Assembly: GCF_036014195.1 (NCBI RefSeq)
Contig: NZ_CP107918.1
Coordinates: 248,001-312,000 of the forward strand
DNA from: Streptomyces sp. NBC_00442
GTDB lineage: Bacteria > Actinomycetota > Actinomycetes > Streptomycetales > Streptomycetaceae
Reading direction: 5' to 3'
Length of the DNA stretch: 64,000 bases
This document shows positions 24,624-33,947 of the stretch, in pieces. The notes below the pieces were generated by a model. It did no database searches. It saw only the letters and a list, made by a program, of their open reading frames with translations, and was not told the origin of the DNA. Position 1 is the first letter of the stretch, and every line of letters starts with the position of its first letter. The position numbers were made by a program, and so were the translations under genes.

Positions 24624-27512
24624 ATGACCGAGCCGACCACCCTGCCGACGAGCCCCCCGCCGCGCGCCGTCGAGCGCACCACCATCGGTGCGACCGCGCG
24701 CTCCCAACTGGCGCACGGCGGTGGTGTCCTGCTGACGGGCCCGGCCGGCATCGGCAGGACCACGCTGGTGTCGCAGCTCGTCGCGGAGCTGCGCGGCCGC
24801 GGCCACCGGATCCTGCGCTGCTCGCCCTCCCCCGCCGACGAGCACACCCCGTACCTCGGACTCATCGACCTCCTGGCCGACCTCGGCGACCATGCCTTCG
24901 CCGCTCTGGCCCCGCACGAACGGGCGGTCCTGGACAGGGCGCTCCTGCGCAGCGCGGAGCCCGCGCGCGACGAACCGGGGGCGCGGAACGGTACAGCGGG
25001 CGGGCGTGACGCGCTCGTCCTGCGGATCGCCGTCCGCAAGGTCCTCGCCCTGCTGTGCGGCGCCGGCCCGCTCCTCCTGGTCGTGGACGACGCCCAGTGG
25101 CTCGACCGGCCCACCGCGGACATCCTCACCCACCTTGCCCGCAGGGCCGATCCGGGCATGTCGGTCCTGGCCACCGTGCGCTCCGGCGAGGGTCCCGAAT
25201 CCTTCGCGGCCGGCCTGGGCGACCGCGGCGGCGTACTGGACCTGTGTCCGCGGCCGGCCCGCCGGATCCCCGTGCCGCCCATGACCGCCCACGAGGTGGC
25301 TGAGCTCCTTGAGCGGCACGATCAGCCCTCCTGGCCCGGCCGGCTCGTCGCGCGCCTGCACGAGGCGAGCGGCGGCAACCCCCGCGCCGCCCTGGAACTC
25401 AGCTCCGCCCTCGACGAGCGCGTACGCCTTGAGGGTGCGGAGCTGCCCGACCCCGCCGAGCCCCTGCCCGTCCCGCACTCCTTGCGCCGGCCGATCCTGG
25501 ACCGGATCGGAGCGCTGCCCGACCGGGCCCGCCGCACCCTGGTCGTCGCGGGCGTCGCCGTGCGCCCCACGGTGCAGCTGCTGCGGCGCGCGGGCCGCAC
25601 GCACGCCCCGTGCGACCTGGACGCCTGCGTACGGCAGGGGCTCATCGGCGGCCTCGCCGCCTCGGACCACGCGACCATCAGGTTCCTGGATCCGCTGACG
25701 CCGATGGTGCTGCGGGCCGAAACGCCGTACGAGCAGGTGCTGGACGCCCATCGGGCGCTGGCCGATGCCTCCGACGACCCCGTCGAGCGTGCCCACCACA
25801 TCGCCCGGCTCGCCGCGGGCCCCGACCCGGTCGTGGCGGGCCGTCTGGCCGCCGCGGCCACGGCGGCGCGGCGCCGCGGCGCCCCCGGGACGGCGGCGAG
25901 ACTGGGCCGCCTGGCCGCCGAGTACACACCCGCGGGACAGACGGACGTCGACATCGACCGCAGGCTCACCGCGGCGCAGGACGCCATCGAAGCCGGCGAC
26001 CTCGGCTTCGCCCGGCAGCTCGCGCACGAGGTACTGGGCGACGCCCGGCGGGCCGCCGACCGCGTCAGCGCCTGGAACGTGGTGATCGACTCGTGCGGGC
26101 AGGCAATGGCCGAGATCTCCGACGTCTTCCCCGAGGCACTGCGCGACGCCGCGGGAGACCCCGGGCTGCTGGCCCAGCTGCACTACCGGATGAGCTGGCG
26201 GGCGTGGATGGTCGGCGGCTCCGCCGCACGCGCCCACGTCCACGCCGTGCGCGCCGCGGGCCTCGCCGCACGGACCGGCGACCGGCGCACCGAGCTCATG
26301 GCGCTGACCCAGCGGGCCGCGCTGGAACTCTTCCTCGGGCTCCCGCAGGCGGAAGCGACACTGGCGGCCGCGCTCGCCGCACCGCACGACACGCACGCCA
26401 TGACGCATCACAACGGGCCGCTCTACCTCAAGCACCGATTCCATCTGGTCCGCGACGAGTTGGACGAGGCGAGAAGCGAACTGCGCACCTTGGTGTACCG
26501 GCTGCGCCAGCGGGGCTCCGCGGACAGTCTGAGTCAGTGCCTCATCGGTCTCGCGCAGGTCGAGATCGAGCGCGGACGATGTCGGCCCGCCCTCACCATC
26601 GCCCGGCAGAGCCTGCGGATCACCGAAGAGGCGGGCCTGAGCCAGGGGCCCGCCTGGTACGCGGTCGCGCTCGCCGAGACGGCCGGCGGCAGCCTGAGCC
26701 GGGCCCTCGCCGCGGCCGAGGCGGCGGAACGGCACAGCGAGGACGACAACGACCGGCTCTTCCTGCCGCGTGCCCTGCACGCCGCCGGAAGGATCGCACT
26801 GTTCGCGGGACAGTACGAGCGGGCCGCCGAACTCCTGCGGCGGACAGGCGAGTTGGAGACCGCGCAGGGGCAGCAGGACCCGGCGACCCGGCGGTGGCAC
26901 GCCGACCTCGCGGAGGCTCTGGCGGCCGTCGGCGCACCGGACGAGGCGGAGGCCGTCCTCCTGGCGGGACGCCGCAAGGCCGCACAGCTGGGCCGGCCCG
27001 GCGTCCTTGCCACCCTGGACCGGGCGGAGGCGGCCATCGATGTGGCACGCGGCCGGCCCGCCCGCGCGGCAGGCACGTTGGAACACGCGGCGACCCGCCT
27101 GCGCACCATCGGGTATCCCCTGGAGGAGGCCCGCACCAGGGTCGCCCTGGGCCGGGTCCGGCGCCTGCTCGGCGACGAACCCGCCGCCCGCGCCGCCTTC
27201 TCCGGCGCGCTGCGCGTCTTCACGATGGCCGACGCACGGCCCTGGGTCGCGACGACACGGGCCGAGCGCGACCGCGCGGAGGACGGCAGAACCCGCGTCC
27301 CCGAGGGCGGCTCCTGGTCGGACCACCTCACGTCGACCGAGCGCAGTGTCGTGACCCGTGTCGCCCAGGGCGCCACCAACCGGGAGATCGCGGCCGGTCT
27401 CGTCGTCAGTGTGAAGACGGTGGAGGCGGCCCTCACCCGCGCCTACCGCAAGCTGGGCGCCAAGTCGCGTGTGGACATCACCCGCATGGTGATGGCACAG
27501 CCCACGGCTTAG
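24624..27512 (+). CDS. LAL-type LuxR transcriptional regulator with altered Walker A
   Basis: A 962-residue regulator. The N-terminal AAA-type ATPase contains LTGPAGIGRTTLVSQLV (residues 37-53). The invariant Walker A Lys is Arg45. Walker B is LLLVVDDAQWLDRPT and looks intact. The middle is a helical TPR-like scaffold. The C-terminal helix-turn-helix is TSTERSVVTRVAQGATNREI then AAGLVVSVKTVEAALTRAYR. Such regulators activate specialised-metabolite clusters or sugar regulons. No target operon is adjacent, so it is probably an orphan. Confidence 0.92.
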   Translation: MTEPTTLPTSPPPRAVERTTIGATARSQLAHGGGVLLTGPAGIGRTTLVSQLVAELRGRGHRILRCSPSPADEHTPYLGLIDLLADLGDHAFAALAPHERAVLDRALLRSAEPARDEPGARNGTAGGRDALVLRIAVRKVLALLCGAGPLLLVVDDAQWLDRPTADILTHLARRADPGMSVLATVRSGEGPESFAAGLGDRGGVLDLCPRPARRIPVPPMTAHEVAELLERHDQPSWPGRLVARLHEASGGNPRAALELSSALDERVRLEGAELPDPAEPLPVPHSLRRPILDRIGALPDRARRTLVVAGVAVRPTVQLLRRAGRTHAPCDLDACVRQGLIGGLAASDHATIRFLDPLTPMVLRAETPYEQVLDAHRALADASDDPVERAHHIARLAAGPDPVVAGRLAAAATAARRRGAPGTAARLGRLAAEYTPAGQTDVDIDRRLTAAQDAIEAGDLGFARQLAHEVLGDARRAADRVSAWNVVIDSCGQAMAEISDVFPEALRDAAGDPGLLAQLHYRMSWRAWMVGGSAARAHVHAVRAAGLAARTGDRRTELMALTQRAALELFLGLPQAEATLAAALAAPHDTHAMTHHNGPLYLKHRFHLVRDELDEARSELRTLVYRLRQRGSADSLSQCLIGLAQVEIERGRCRPALTIARQSLRITEEAGLSQGPAWYAVALAETAGGSLSRALAAAEAAERHSEDDNDRLFLPRALHAAGRIALFAGQYERAAELLRRTGELETAQGQQDPATRRWHADLAEALAAVGAPDEAEAVLLAGRRKAAQLGRPGVLATLDRAEAAIDVARGRPARAAGTLEHAATRLRTIGYPLEEARTRVALGRVRRLLGDEPAARAAFSGALRVFTMADARPWVATTRAERDRAEDGRTRVPEGGSWSDHLTSTERSVVTRVAQGATNREIAAGLVVSVKTVEAALTRAYRKLGAKSRVDITRMVMAQPTA

Positions 27513-27590
27513 TCCGGGCCGGCCGACGGGCGCGCGCCCCGGCGGGCCGGCCGGACCGCGCGCCCGCTCCCGTACGATTCCGGAACGGGC

Positions 27591-27665
27591 GGGGCCGTAG
27601 CGCAGAGGTCGACGCGCGCGGTCTCCAAAACCGCGAGGACGCCGGTTCGAATCCGGCCGGCTCCG
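27591..27665 (+). tRNA. tRNA-Trp (CCA), atypical D arm
   Basis: The acceptor arms GGGGCCG (27591-27597) and CGGCTCC (27658-27664) pair with one G-U. U8-A9 follow. The anticodon stem GCGGT/ACCGC encloses CTCCAAA with anticodon CCA at 27625-27627. The T arm is GCCGG-TTCGAAT-CCGGC, and the discriminator base is G. The D stem can only pair as GCGC (27600-27603) with GCGC (27614-27617), leaving a 10-nt loop and no base 26. The variable loop has 6 nt. CCA is not encoded. The fold is convincing but non-canonical. Confidence 0.82.
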
Positions 27666-27735
27666 CCCGCCCGCCCGGGGAAGCGGCCGCCGGCGCGCGG
27701 CGCACGCGGCCGACTCCCCACGGGCGGACGCCGGT

Positions 27736-29646
27736 TCAGGGCGTGGTGACCGCGTTGCGCCACACGGTGAGGTCCACGCTGACGTACTGGCTCGGCGCGT
27801 CCTTGGACGCGAAGCCGAGCACGGTGACCAGGCCGTAGTGTCCCGATCCGGTCTTCACGCAGATCCGGGATCCCTTGCCGACCTTGTCCGCGGTGATGGA
27901 GGTGGTGTACCGGGTGTTGGCGCGGCAGCCGTCCAGCGAACCGGGCTCGCCCGCGTCGAGCAGAGCCAGGGTGTTCTTGCTCTGGTTGGTGGCGAGGGCG
28001 TCCCCGTTGACGATGTCCCGCGAGTAGCCGAAGTCCCCCTCGTAGTTCACGTCCAGCTGCTGGGGCCGCGGCGGTTCGTCGGCGAAGGTCACCGAATAGC
28101 CCTGGGGGATGCTGATGTTGTTGTACACGGCGGGCTTGGGCGCTGTCGGAGCCTTGCTCTTCCCGGTGCCGGCTCCGGTGCCCGCCCCCGCGCCGGACGC
28201 CGCGCCGCCCGACTGCGACGCGCTGCTCCTTGCGCCGTCCTTGGCGTCGTTGGACCCGCTGCCGGCGAGGTGCCCCACCATGTACGCGCCGCCGCCGACG
28301 AGCGCGGCGACCGCCACCCCCGCGACGATCAGCCCGGCACGGTTGCGCCTGCGGGGCGCCTGCGGCGGGAACCCGGCGCCGGTCCCGGGAACCGCGTAGT
28401 TCGGGTAGCCGTGTGGAGTCCCGGCCGCCGGAGCGAGCGGCTGGCCGGCGTTCTGCGGGTGGGCGTTCTGCGGGTAGGCGTAGCCGCCCACCGCGTGCGG
28501 GTGAACGGCCTGCGGCTGTACGGAGTTGGGGTACGCGGGCTGCGTCGGCGCGTGCGAGGGCGGCGGCGTGTGCGGGGCACTGTGCGTCGGCGGATGCACC
28601 GGGGGCGGCGTGTGCGCGGCCGCCTGCGTCGCGGGGTACGCCGCCGAGTTGGGCGGCGCCGCCTGCGTCGGCGGGTGCGCGGGCTGCGGCGGCGGGGTCG
28701 GGGCGGCGGCCTGGGTGAGGTCGGCCGCGTACGACGAGGGCAGCCAGCCGTCCGGGCGCCGCAGCGCCGGGTCCTGCGAGGCCTCGCCGCACATCTCGAT
28801 GATCCGGGCGGTGGACGGCCGCCGTGCGGGGTCCTTGTTGAGGCAGCCCATGACGATCTCGCGCAACTCGTCCGGCAGCCGGGACAGATCGGGGTCCTCG
28901 TGCACGATCCGGTAGAGCACCGCGTGCGAGGCGCCGTCACCGAAGGCCGCGGCGCCCGTCGCGGCGAACACGGCGATCTGGCCGAGCGCGAAGACGTCGG
29001 TCGCCTCGGTGCAGCTCCTGCCGGCCGCCTGCTCGGGCGACATGAACGACGGGGTGCCGACGCTGACGCCCGTCCCGGTGAGCGCGGTGGCGTCGGCCGC
29101 ACGCGCGATGCCGAAGTCGATGACGCGGGGGCCGTCGACGGCGAGCAGCACATTGGACGGCTTCAGATCGCGGTGCACGATGTCCGCGCGGTGGATGACC
29201 TGAAGCGCCTCGGCGATCCCGGCCACGAGCAGGAGCACGGTGCCCACGGGCATCGCTCCGTGGGCGGCGACGGCCGCGTGCAGGGAAGGGCCCTGCACGT
29301 AGGCCGTGGCCAGCCAGGGGCGCGGGCCGTCGGTGTCGCTGTCGATCACCGGTGCGGTGTAGAGGCCCTGGACGCGCTGCGCGGCGCGCACCTCCTGCTG
29401 GAACCGGCGGCGGAAGTCGGCGTCTTCGGCGAACTCGGGACGGATCACCTTGATCGCCACGGGCCGGCCGCCGGGCGTGTAGGAGAGGTACACCTTGCCC
29501 ATGCCGCCGGCGCCGAGCCGGGCGCTGAGGAGGTATCCGGCCACGGAACGCGGGTCGTCGTCGGCCAGGGGCTGGAACACTCCCGGGTCCGTCGCCGAAC
29601 CGTCCGGTCCGCCGGCACGCCCTGGTTCCCGCTGATGATCCGTCAC
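27736..29646 (-). CDS. Membrane-anchored Ser/Thr protein kinase (PknB type)
   Basis: A 636-residue kinase. The catalytic domain (about 36-290) has a GAGGMGKVY glycine loop (45-53), the VAIKVI lysine (Lys66), HRDLKPSNVLL, DFGIAR and GTPSFMSPEQ. Residues 310-430 form a Pro/Ala/His-rich juxtamembrane linker with TQAA/PPPTH-like repeats. A single membrane helix lies near 436-460 (RAGLIVAGVAVAALVGGGAY). The extracellular part (VYNNISIPQGYSVTFADEPP, SLDGCRANTRYTT) has two Cys and no PASTA repeats. The unknown sensor domain probably detects an extracytoplasmic signal. No partner phosphatase is adjacent. Confidence 0.94.
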   Translation of the reverse strand: MTDHQREPGRAGGPDGSATDPGVFQPLADDDPRSVAGYLLSARLGAGGMGKVYLSYTPGGRPVAIKVIRPEFAEDADFRRRFQQEVRAAQRVQGLYTAPVIDSDTDGPRPWLATAYVQGPSLHAAVAAHGAMPVGTVLLLVAGIAEALQVIHRADIVHRDLKPSNVLLAVDGPRVIDFGIARAADATALTGTGVSVGTPSFMSPEQAAGRSCTEATDVFALGQIAVFAATGAAAFGDGASHAVLYRIVHEDPDLSRLPDELREIVMGCLNKDPARRPSTARIIEMCGEASQDPALRRPDGWLPSSYAADLTQAAAPTPPPQPAHPPTQAAPPNSAAYPATQAAAHTPPPVHPPTHSAPHTPPPSHAPTQPAYPNSVQPQAVHPHAVGGYAYPQNAHPQNAGQPLAPAAGTPHGYPNYAVPGTGAGFPPQAPRRRNRAGLIVAGVAVAALVGGGAYMVGHLAGSGSNDAKDGARSSASQSGGAASGAGAGTGAGTGKSKAPTAPKPAVYNNISIPQGYSVTFADEPPRPQQLDVNYEGDFGYSRDIVNGDALATNQSKNTLALLDAGEPGSLDGCRANTRYTTSITADKVGKGSRICVKTGSGHYGLVTVLGFASKDAPSQYVSVDLTVWRNAVTTP

Positions 29647-29807
29647 AATTCTCCCCGCGTGTACCTTTACCCAACGCTTACGGCGCAGAGCCTATCGAAG
29701 GCGGGGATCGGCGCACTCCCTCGGCGCCGGCGCGGGCACGGCCACGGTGGAGCGGGGCGGCCCGGGTGTGACCGGCGGCCGGCATCGCGGTCGGGCGCTC
29801 GGGCGTT

Positions 29808-30740
29808 TCAGGCTCCCCGTGTGAGCAACTCGGCCAACTCTTCCGCGAATTGGGTGAACCGGTCGAGCCGGGGTCCGCGGCGGGCTGCACGGAAGCCGTG
29901 CCGGCGACCCCAGAGCGAAGCCTCCACGGCATGGAACTGGGACCAGCGCCGTACACGCTCCCGGTCGAGTTCCGCGGCCTCGGAGAACACGTCGAGGATG
30001 CGGTCGACGGCCCTGCCGAGGTGGTTCGCCTCCAGGAGGGCCGGCGCCCGCGACTTGAGAAGTGTGCCGCCGTCGTAGGCGGGGTCCCCCGCGTATCCCT
30101 TGGGGTCGACCGCCAGCCACGGCTCACGGTCCGCGCGCAAGATGTTGCGGGCATGAAGGTCACCGTGGATGAGGCTGTCCGGCTGGTCCCGGCCCAGTTC
30201 GGCGAGGGTCGCCACCGCGGCGTCCAGCGCCGCGCGCGACAAGGTGTGTGCCAGCTCCCCGGCGTCCTCGCGCAGCCGCTCCGTCCGGGCGGCCGCCCCT
30301 TCCCGCAGCCGGGGCAGGCCGGGCGGGGCGGGTACGGCGAGACGGCGGTTGAGCCGCCCGGCGACCGCCACCACCTCGTCGCCGTCCCCGACGTCCGCGA
30401 GGGTCCACGCCCGGACGCGTTCGAGCAGCATCGCGAACCGTTCGTCGCGGCGCTCCAACAGACGGACCGCCCCGCGCCCGCGCCACGCTGCGAACGCGTC
30501 CGGCTCGTGGACGTTGCCGGGGTGCGGGAACGACACCTTGAGGACGGCCCTCTCCCCCGCCCGGCGCCGCACGGGCACGACGACGCCGACACCGCCGTGC
30601 ATGACCCGCCCGTCCGGCACACAGTCCCACCGACCGAGCAACTCCTCGACCACCCCGGGCAGTTCGGCGAGCCATTCGGCCCCGCGCCGCCCCTCACGCG
30701 CGACGGTGCCCCGCGCGAACTCCTCCGGCATCACGATCAT
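29808..30740 (-). CDS. Aminoglycoside/hydroxyurea phosphotransferase family kinase
   Basis: A 310-residue APH-fold kinase. The catalytic motif is LIHGDLHARNILRADREPWL, with a DPKGYAGDPAYD Mg-binding motif near 205-225. These match the streptomycin 6-phosphotransferase (APH(6)) and hydroxyurea phosphotransferase family. The N-terminal VLKVSFPHPGNVHEPDAFAA carries the ATP lysine. Family membership does not prove antibiotic resistance. The start is taken at the ATG at 30740, and ATG at 30731 is also possible because neither has a strong ribosome site. It is followed, 34 bp downstream of its start on the same strand, by no operon partner with an obvious role. Confidence 0.82.
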   Translation of the reverse strand: MIVMPEEFARGTVAREGRRGAEWLAELPGVVEELLGRWDCVPDGRVMHGGVGVVVPVRRRAGERAVLKVSFPHPGNVHEPDAFAAWRGRGAVRLLERRDERFAMLLERVRAWTLADVGDGDEVVAVAGRLNRRLAVPAPPGLPRLREGAAARTERLREDAGELAHTLSRAALDAAVATLAELGRDQPDSLIHGDLHARNILRADREPWLAVDPKGYAGDPAYDGGTLLKSRAPALLEANHLGRAVDRILDVFSEAAELDRERVRRWSQFHAVEASLWGRRHGFRAARRGPRLDRFTQFAEELAELLTRGA

Positions 30741-30774
30741 CCGGGCACGATACGGGGCGCACGGCACGGAGCGC

Positions 30775-31683
30775 TCAGCTCTGGACCGCCGGCTTCAGGA
30801 CCTCCTCGCACCAGGTGCGGAAGGTGGTCGGGCTCTCGGTGTGCGGGGTGCGCCGGACACCGGCGTCAAGGCCGTCGTCCTTCGCGCGCATCATGTCGAC
30901 GTAGCCATCGACGAACGCGCTCCCGAGTCCGGCCGCGGTCAGGGCGGCGCCGAAGTCGTCCAGCGACTGCCGCGCGTAGCGGATCGGACGACCGAGCACG
31001 TCGGACATGATCCGTGCCATGTCGTCGGCCGAGAGGTCCTCGGGGCCGAGCACCGGGACCTCGCCGGTCCCCGCCCACGAGCGGTCCAGGAGCAGCCTCG
31101 CGGCGGCCGCCGCGATGTCGCGGGTCGCCGCGGCGGGCGCCGCGCGGCCGGCGGCCACGGTGTCGGTGAACACTCCCTCGTCGCGGATCGACGCCGCGTG
31201 CCGCAGCAGGTTGTCCATGAAGCCCGGGTTGGCGAGCGCCCGGTAGGCGACGCCCGTGCTCGCGATGAGGTCGTCCATGGCGAGCGACGCGGTGACCAGG
31301 CCGGCGCGGCCGGCGACGGGCGTGCCGCGGCCGAGCGCCGAGACGCCGACGACGTGCCCCACCGCGTGGGTGATGAACGCCTTCGCGGCGGCGCGGGTGA
31401 AACCGCTGTAGGCAGCGTCCAGGCTCGCGGCCCGGGGGTTCGGCGGGACCAGCCAGAAGACGGCGTCCGCGCCGGTGAACGCCGCCTCGACGACCTCGGC
31501 GTCGCCGTGCGAGCCGGTCACGACGTCGACGCTGTCCCGTACGGAATCAGGGAGCTTCGCGGGGTCGCGCACGATGACGCGCAGGTCTTCGCGGGGGCCG
31601 GGGACGCTTCCGGGGACGCCGTTGAGCAAGGTGTCCAGGACCTGGCTGCCTATCTGGCCCGTGGGGGCGGTGATGACGATCAT
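30775..31683 (-). CDS. NmrA-like NAD(P)-binding oxidoreductase
   Basis: A 302-residue Rossmann-fold protein with MIVITAPTGQIGSQVLDTLL (TGxxGxxG variant), VIVRDPAKLP and DAVFWLVPPNPRAASLDAAY. This is the atypical short-chain NmrA/quinone-oxidoreductase-like family, which often acts as a redox sensor or NADPH-dependent reductase. It has no canonical YxxxK pair. It is divergent from the LysR gene at 31752, with a shared 68-bp intergenic region holding a CAATG/CATTG repeat, the usual layout of a LysR regulator and its target. Confidence 0.9.
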   Translation of the reverse strand: MIVITAPTGQIGSQVLDTLLNGVPGSVPGPREDLRVIVRDPAKLPDSVRDSVDVVTGSHGDAEVVEAAFTGADAVFWLVPPNPRAASLDAAYSGFTRAAAKAFITHAVGHVVGVSALGRGTPVAGRAGLVTASLAMDDLIASTGVAYRALANPGFMDNLLRHAASIRDEGVFTDTVAAGRAAPAAATRDIAAAAARLLLDRSWAGTGEVPVLGPEDLSADDMARIMSDVLGRPIRYARQSLDDFGAALTAAGLGSAFVDGYVDMMRAKDDGLDAGVRRTPHTESPTTFRTWCEEVLKPAVQS

Positions 31684-31714
31684 GTGTCGAGTCTCGGGCG
31701 GCCCGCCCGCGGCG

Positions 31715-31740
31715 TCCAATGCCCTTCCCGACCCATTGAT
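31715..31740. promoter_or_regulatory. Inverted repeat between NmrA and LysR genes
   Basis: CAATG (31717-31721) and CATTG (31734-31738) lie 12 bp apart in the shared promoter region. Position and divergent layout fit a LysR-type binding site. Confidence 0.5.
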
Positions 31741-31751
31741 ACCCTCACGGC

Positions 31752-32561
31752 ATGGATCTGGACCTGCGCAAGCTCCGCTATTTCGTCGCGGTGGCCGAAC
31801 ACCGGAACTTCGGCCGGGCGGCGCAGGCGCTCTACATCACCCAGCCGGTCCTCAGTCGGCAGATCAAGGCGTTCGAGCAGGAATTGCAGTGCACGCTGCT
31901 CGTGCGGACCACCCGCAGCGTGGAGCTGACCGCCGCCGGGGAGCGCCTCCACGAGGAGGCGCGGACGATTCTCGCCGCCGTCAGCACCGCCGTGCGGCGC
32001 GTGCACGACGTCGAGCGCGGTGTCCAGCGCCTCGCGGTCGCCTTCTCCCCCGGACTCCGCGTCTCCGAAGCGGTCCGGGCGTTCACCTCGCGCCATCCGA
32101 ATGTGGAGATCGACCTCGTCCCCGCTTTGTGGTGGGAACAGGACGCGCCGCTGCGGGACGGCCGGGCCCAAGTCGGTTATCTGCGGCGGCCGTTCGACGA
32201 CTCCGGGCTGCGCACCCTGCCCATCGGCCGCGAGCCCAGAGTCGCCTGCATGCCAGCGGCGCATCCGCTGGCCGGCCGTGACGAGCTCACCTCCGCGGAC
32301 CTGGACGGCGAGCGCATCATCGACACTCCTGTCCGGCGGACCGCGTCCCTGGAGGAGAAGTTCGAACGCATCGCCGCAGGATCCGACATCGCTCTGGTCC
32401 CCTTGAGCGTCGCGCGTTCCTACTCCCGCCCGGACCTCGTGCACGTTCCGGTGACGGACGCCCCCGGGATCGAGACGTGCCTGGCCGTCCTCGGGGGCGG
32501 GCGCGAGAGGCTCCTGCGCGACTTCCTGGCCGTGGCCGCGTCCACGCTGCGGGACGCCTGA
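31752..32561 (+). CDS. LysR-family transcriptional regulator
   Basis: A 269-residue regulator. Residues 1-65 hold the winged helix (LRKLRYFVAVAEHRNFGRAA, ALYITQPVLSRQIKAFEQEL). The rest is the effector-binding domain (AVAFSPGLRVSEAVRAFTSR), somewhat shorter than the usual 290-310 residues. It is divergent from the NmrA-like reductase, which it probably regulates with a small redox or aromatic effector. Confidence 0.92.
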   Translation: MDLDLRKLRYFVAVAEHRNFGRAAQALYITQPVLSRQIKAFEQELQCTLLVRTTRSVELTAAGERLHEEARTILAAVSTAVRRVHDVERGVQRLAVAFSPGLRVSEAVRAFTSRHPNVEIDLVPALWWEQDAPLRDGRAQVGYLRRPFDDSGLRTLPIGREPRVACMPAAHPLAGRDELTSADLDGERIIDTPVRRTASLEEKFERIAAGSDIALVPLSVARSYSRPDLVHVPVTDAPGIETCLAVLGGGRERLLRDFLAVAASTLRDA

Positions 32562-32876
32562 GGACGCCTGAGGCCCATCCGCGAGCGGAGCCGAACCCGC
32601 TACGCCCCTCCCGCGGGTCCGCCGGTCCGCAGGCGTGTCGGGGTTCTGTCGGTGGCGGCCGCGGTGTGTCGGTGCCTTATCGGCGAGGGCTGACACCGTG
32701 GGCGAGTGCTCACCCACGGCGCTCGCCCTCGGGACCCGGTCTCAGGACCCGTGCTCAGGACCCGTTCTCAGGACCCGTCCTTGGCATCCATGCTCGGAAC
32801 TCGTCCTTGGCGCCCGCCGCGGGCCGCACCCCCAAGCCCCCTCCGGCATCCGCCCCAGCGCAAGGAGCCCGTCATC
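32562..32876. other. Intergenic region with 13-bp minisatellite
   Basis: This 315-bp gap contains the 13-bp tandem repeats at 32728-32818 and an AAGGAG ribosome site for the SDR gene. No other gene is seen. Confidence 0.5.
32728..32818. repeat. 13-bp tandem repeat, about seven copies
   Basis: Units read CTCGGGACCCGGT, CTCAGGACCCGTG, CTCAGGACCCGTT, CTCAGGACCCGTC, CTTGGCATCCATG, CTCGGAACTCGTC, CTTGGCGCCCGCC. The first four are nearly identical and the array decays toward the SDR gene. It lies about 60 bp upstream of that gene's start. Confidence 0.8.
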
Positions 32877-33833
32877 GTGTCCTCCTCCTCTCAGATTCGG
32901 CCGTGGGACGTCCGGCGGCTGCCGTCGGCGGTGGGCAGGACGTTCCTGGTCACCGGCGGCAACGCCGGAATCGGCTACTTCGTCGCGGAACAACTCGCGG
33001 CCACGGGAGCCGTCGTCGTGCTCGGCAGCAGGGACCCGGCGAAGGCGGACGCCGCCGCGGACTCGATCCGCTCGCGCGTCATCGGAGCGGACGTACGGCA
33101 TCTCCGGCTGGATCTCGCCGACCTGCCCTCCCTGGAGAGGTCCGTGGACCGGCTGGACATCGGTCATCTCGACGCGGTCGTCCACAACGCGGGGGTCGCG
33201 CTGGACGATCCGGCGCGCAGGGAGACCGAGGGTGGGCACGAGTTGATGTTCGCCACCAATCACCTCGGCCATTTCGCACTGACCCGGTGGCTCGCCCCGC
33301 TCCTGTCCGCGGCCCCGGCGGCCCGCGTCGTGACGGTGGGCAGCTTCGCGGCGCGGTCCGAACGCCTGGATCTCGACGATCTGCAGTCGACCCGGGACTA
33401 CCGGCCCAAACGCACCTACGGCCGATCCAAGCTCGCGCAGATGTCGTTCGCCTTCGAACTCGACCGTCGCCTGCGTGCCGTCGGCAGTACGGTGCTCAGC
33501 GTGGTCGCCCACCCCGGCGGCGCCCTGGACTCGCTCACGCCCGCGCGCCCTCCGGTCCATGCGAGCACCCCCGGCGAGCGGCTGCGTGCCGCGCCCGCGG
33601 GACTCGTGCTGCAGGGCAAGGACGCCGGGGCCTGGCCCGTGGTGCGCGCCGTCCTGGACCCGCGGGTGCGGGGAGGGGATCTGTGGGGGCCGAGAGTCTT
33701 CGGCCTGCGAGGGTTTCCCCGGTCCGAGACCGCCCTCCCGCACATGACCGACCCTGCCGTGGCGGCCCGCCTCTGGTCCGCCGGCGCCGAGCTGGCCGGC
33801 ACCCACGATCCGTACCTCGGGTTCGGCGGCTGA
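32877..33833 (+). CDS. Short-chain dehydrogenase/reductase, altered active-site serine region
   Basis: A 318-residue SDR. The nucleotide-binding motif is VTGGNAGIGYFVA. HNAGVAL matches the NAG strand, and YGRSKLAQ (near residue 183) is the catalytic YxxxK. The catalytic Ser region reads RVVTVGSFAARSERLD. The closest general resemblance is to the retinol-dehydrogenase/protochlorophyllide-reductase-like SDR group. The GTG start is chosen because AAGGAG lies 9 bp upstream (32862-32867). It should reduce or oxidise a carbonyl, but the substrate is unknown. Confidence 0.88.
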   Translation: MSSSSQIRPWDVRRLPSAVGRTFLVTGGNAGIGYFVAEQLAATGAVVVLGSRDPAKADAAADSIRSRVIGADVRHLRLDLADLPSLERSVDRLDIGHLDAVVHNAGVALDDPARRETEGGHELMFATNHLGHFALTRWLAPLLSAAPAARVVTVGSFAARSERLDLDDLQSTRDYRPKRTYGRSKLAQMSFAFELDRRLRAVGSTVLSVVAHPGGALDSLTPARPPVHASTPGERLRAAPAGLVLQGKDAGAWPVVRAVLDPRVRGGDLWGPRVFGLRGFPRSETALPHMTDPAVAARLWSAGAELAGTHDPYLGFGG

Positions 33834-33947
33834 GGTCACCGGGGCTGCGGACATGCGCCGCGGTGATGCGGACGCGGGCCGTGGTGATGCGCACGCGCGC
33901 CGCGGCCGATGCATGGGACCGGGTCCCGCGGTGCGTGCCGTCCCACG

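Noticed and set aside
24585..27326. Long minus-strand open frame opposite the LAL regulator
   Set aside because: Same antisense GC artefact; composition is low-complexity and has no recognisable domain or ribosome site.
29808..30740. Designation as a specific streptomycin-resistance gene
   Set aside because: Family motifs fit APH(6)/hydroxyurea kinases, but there is no streptomycin cluster here and sequence alone cannot assign the substrate.
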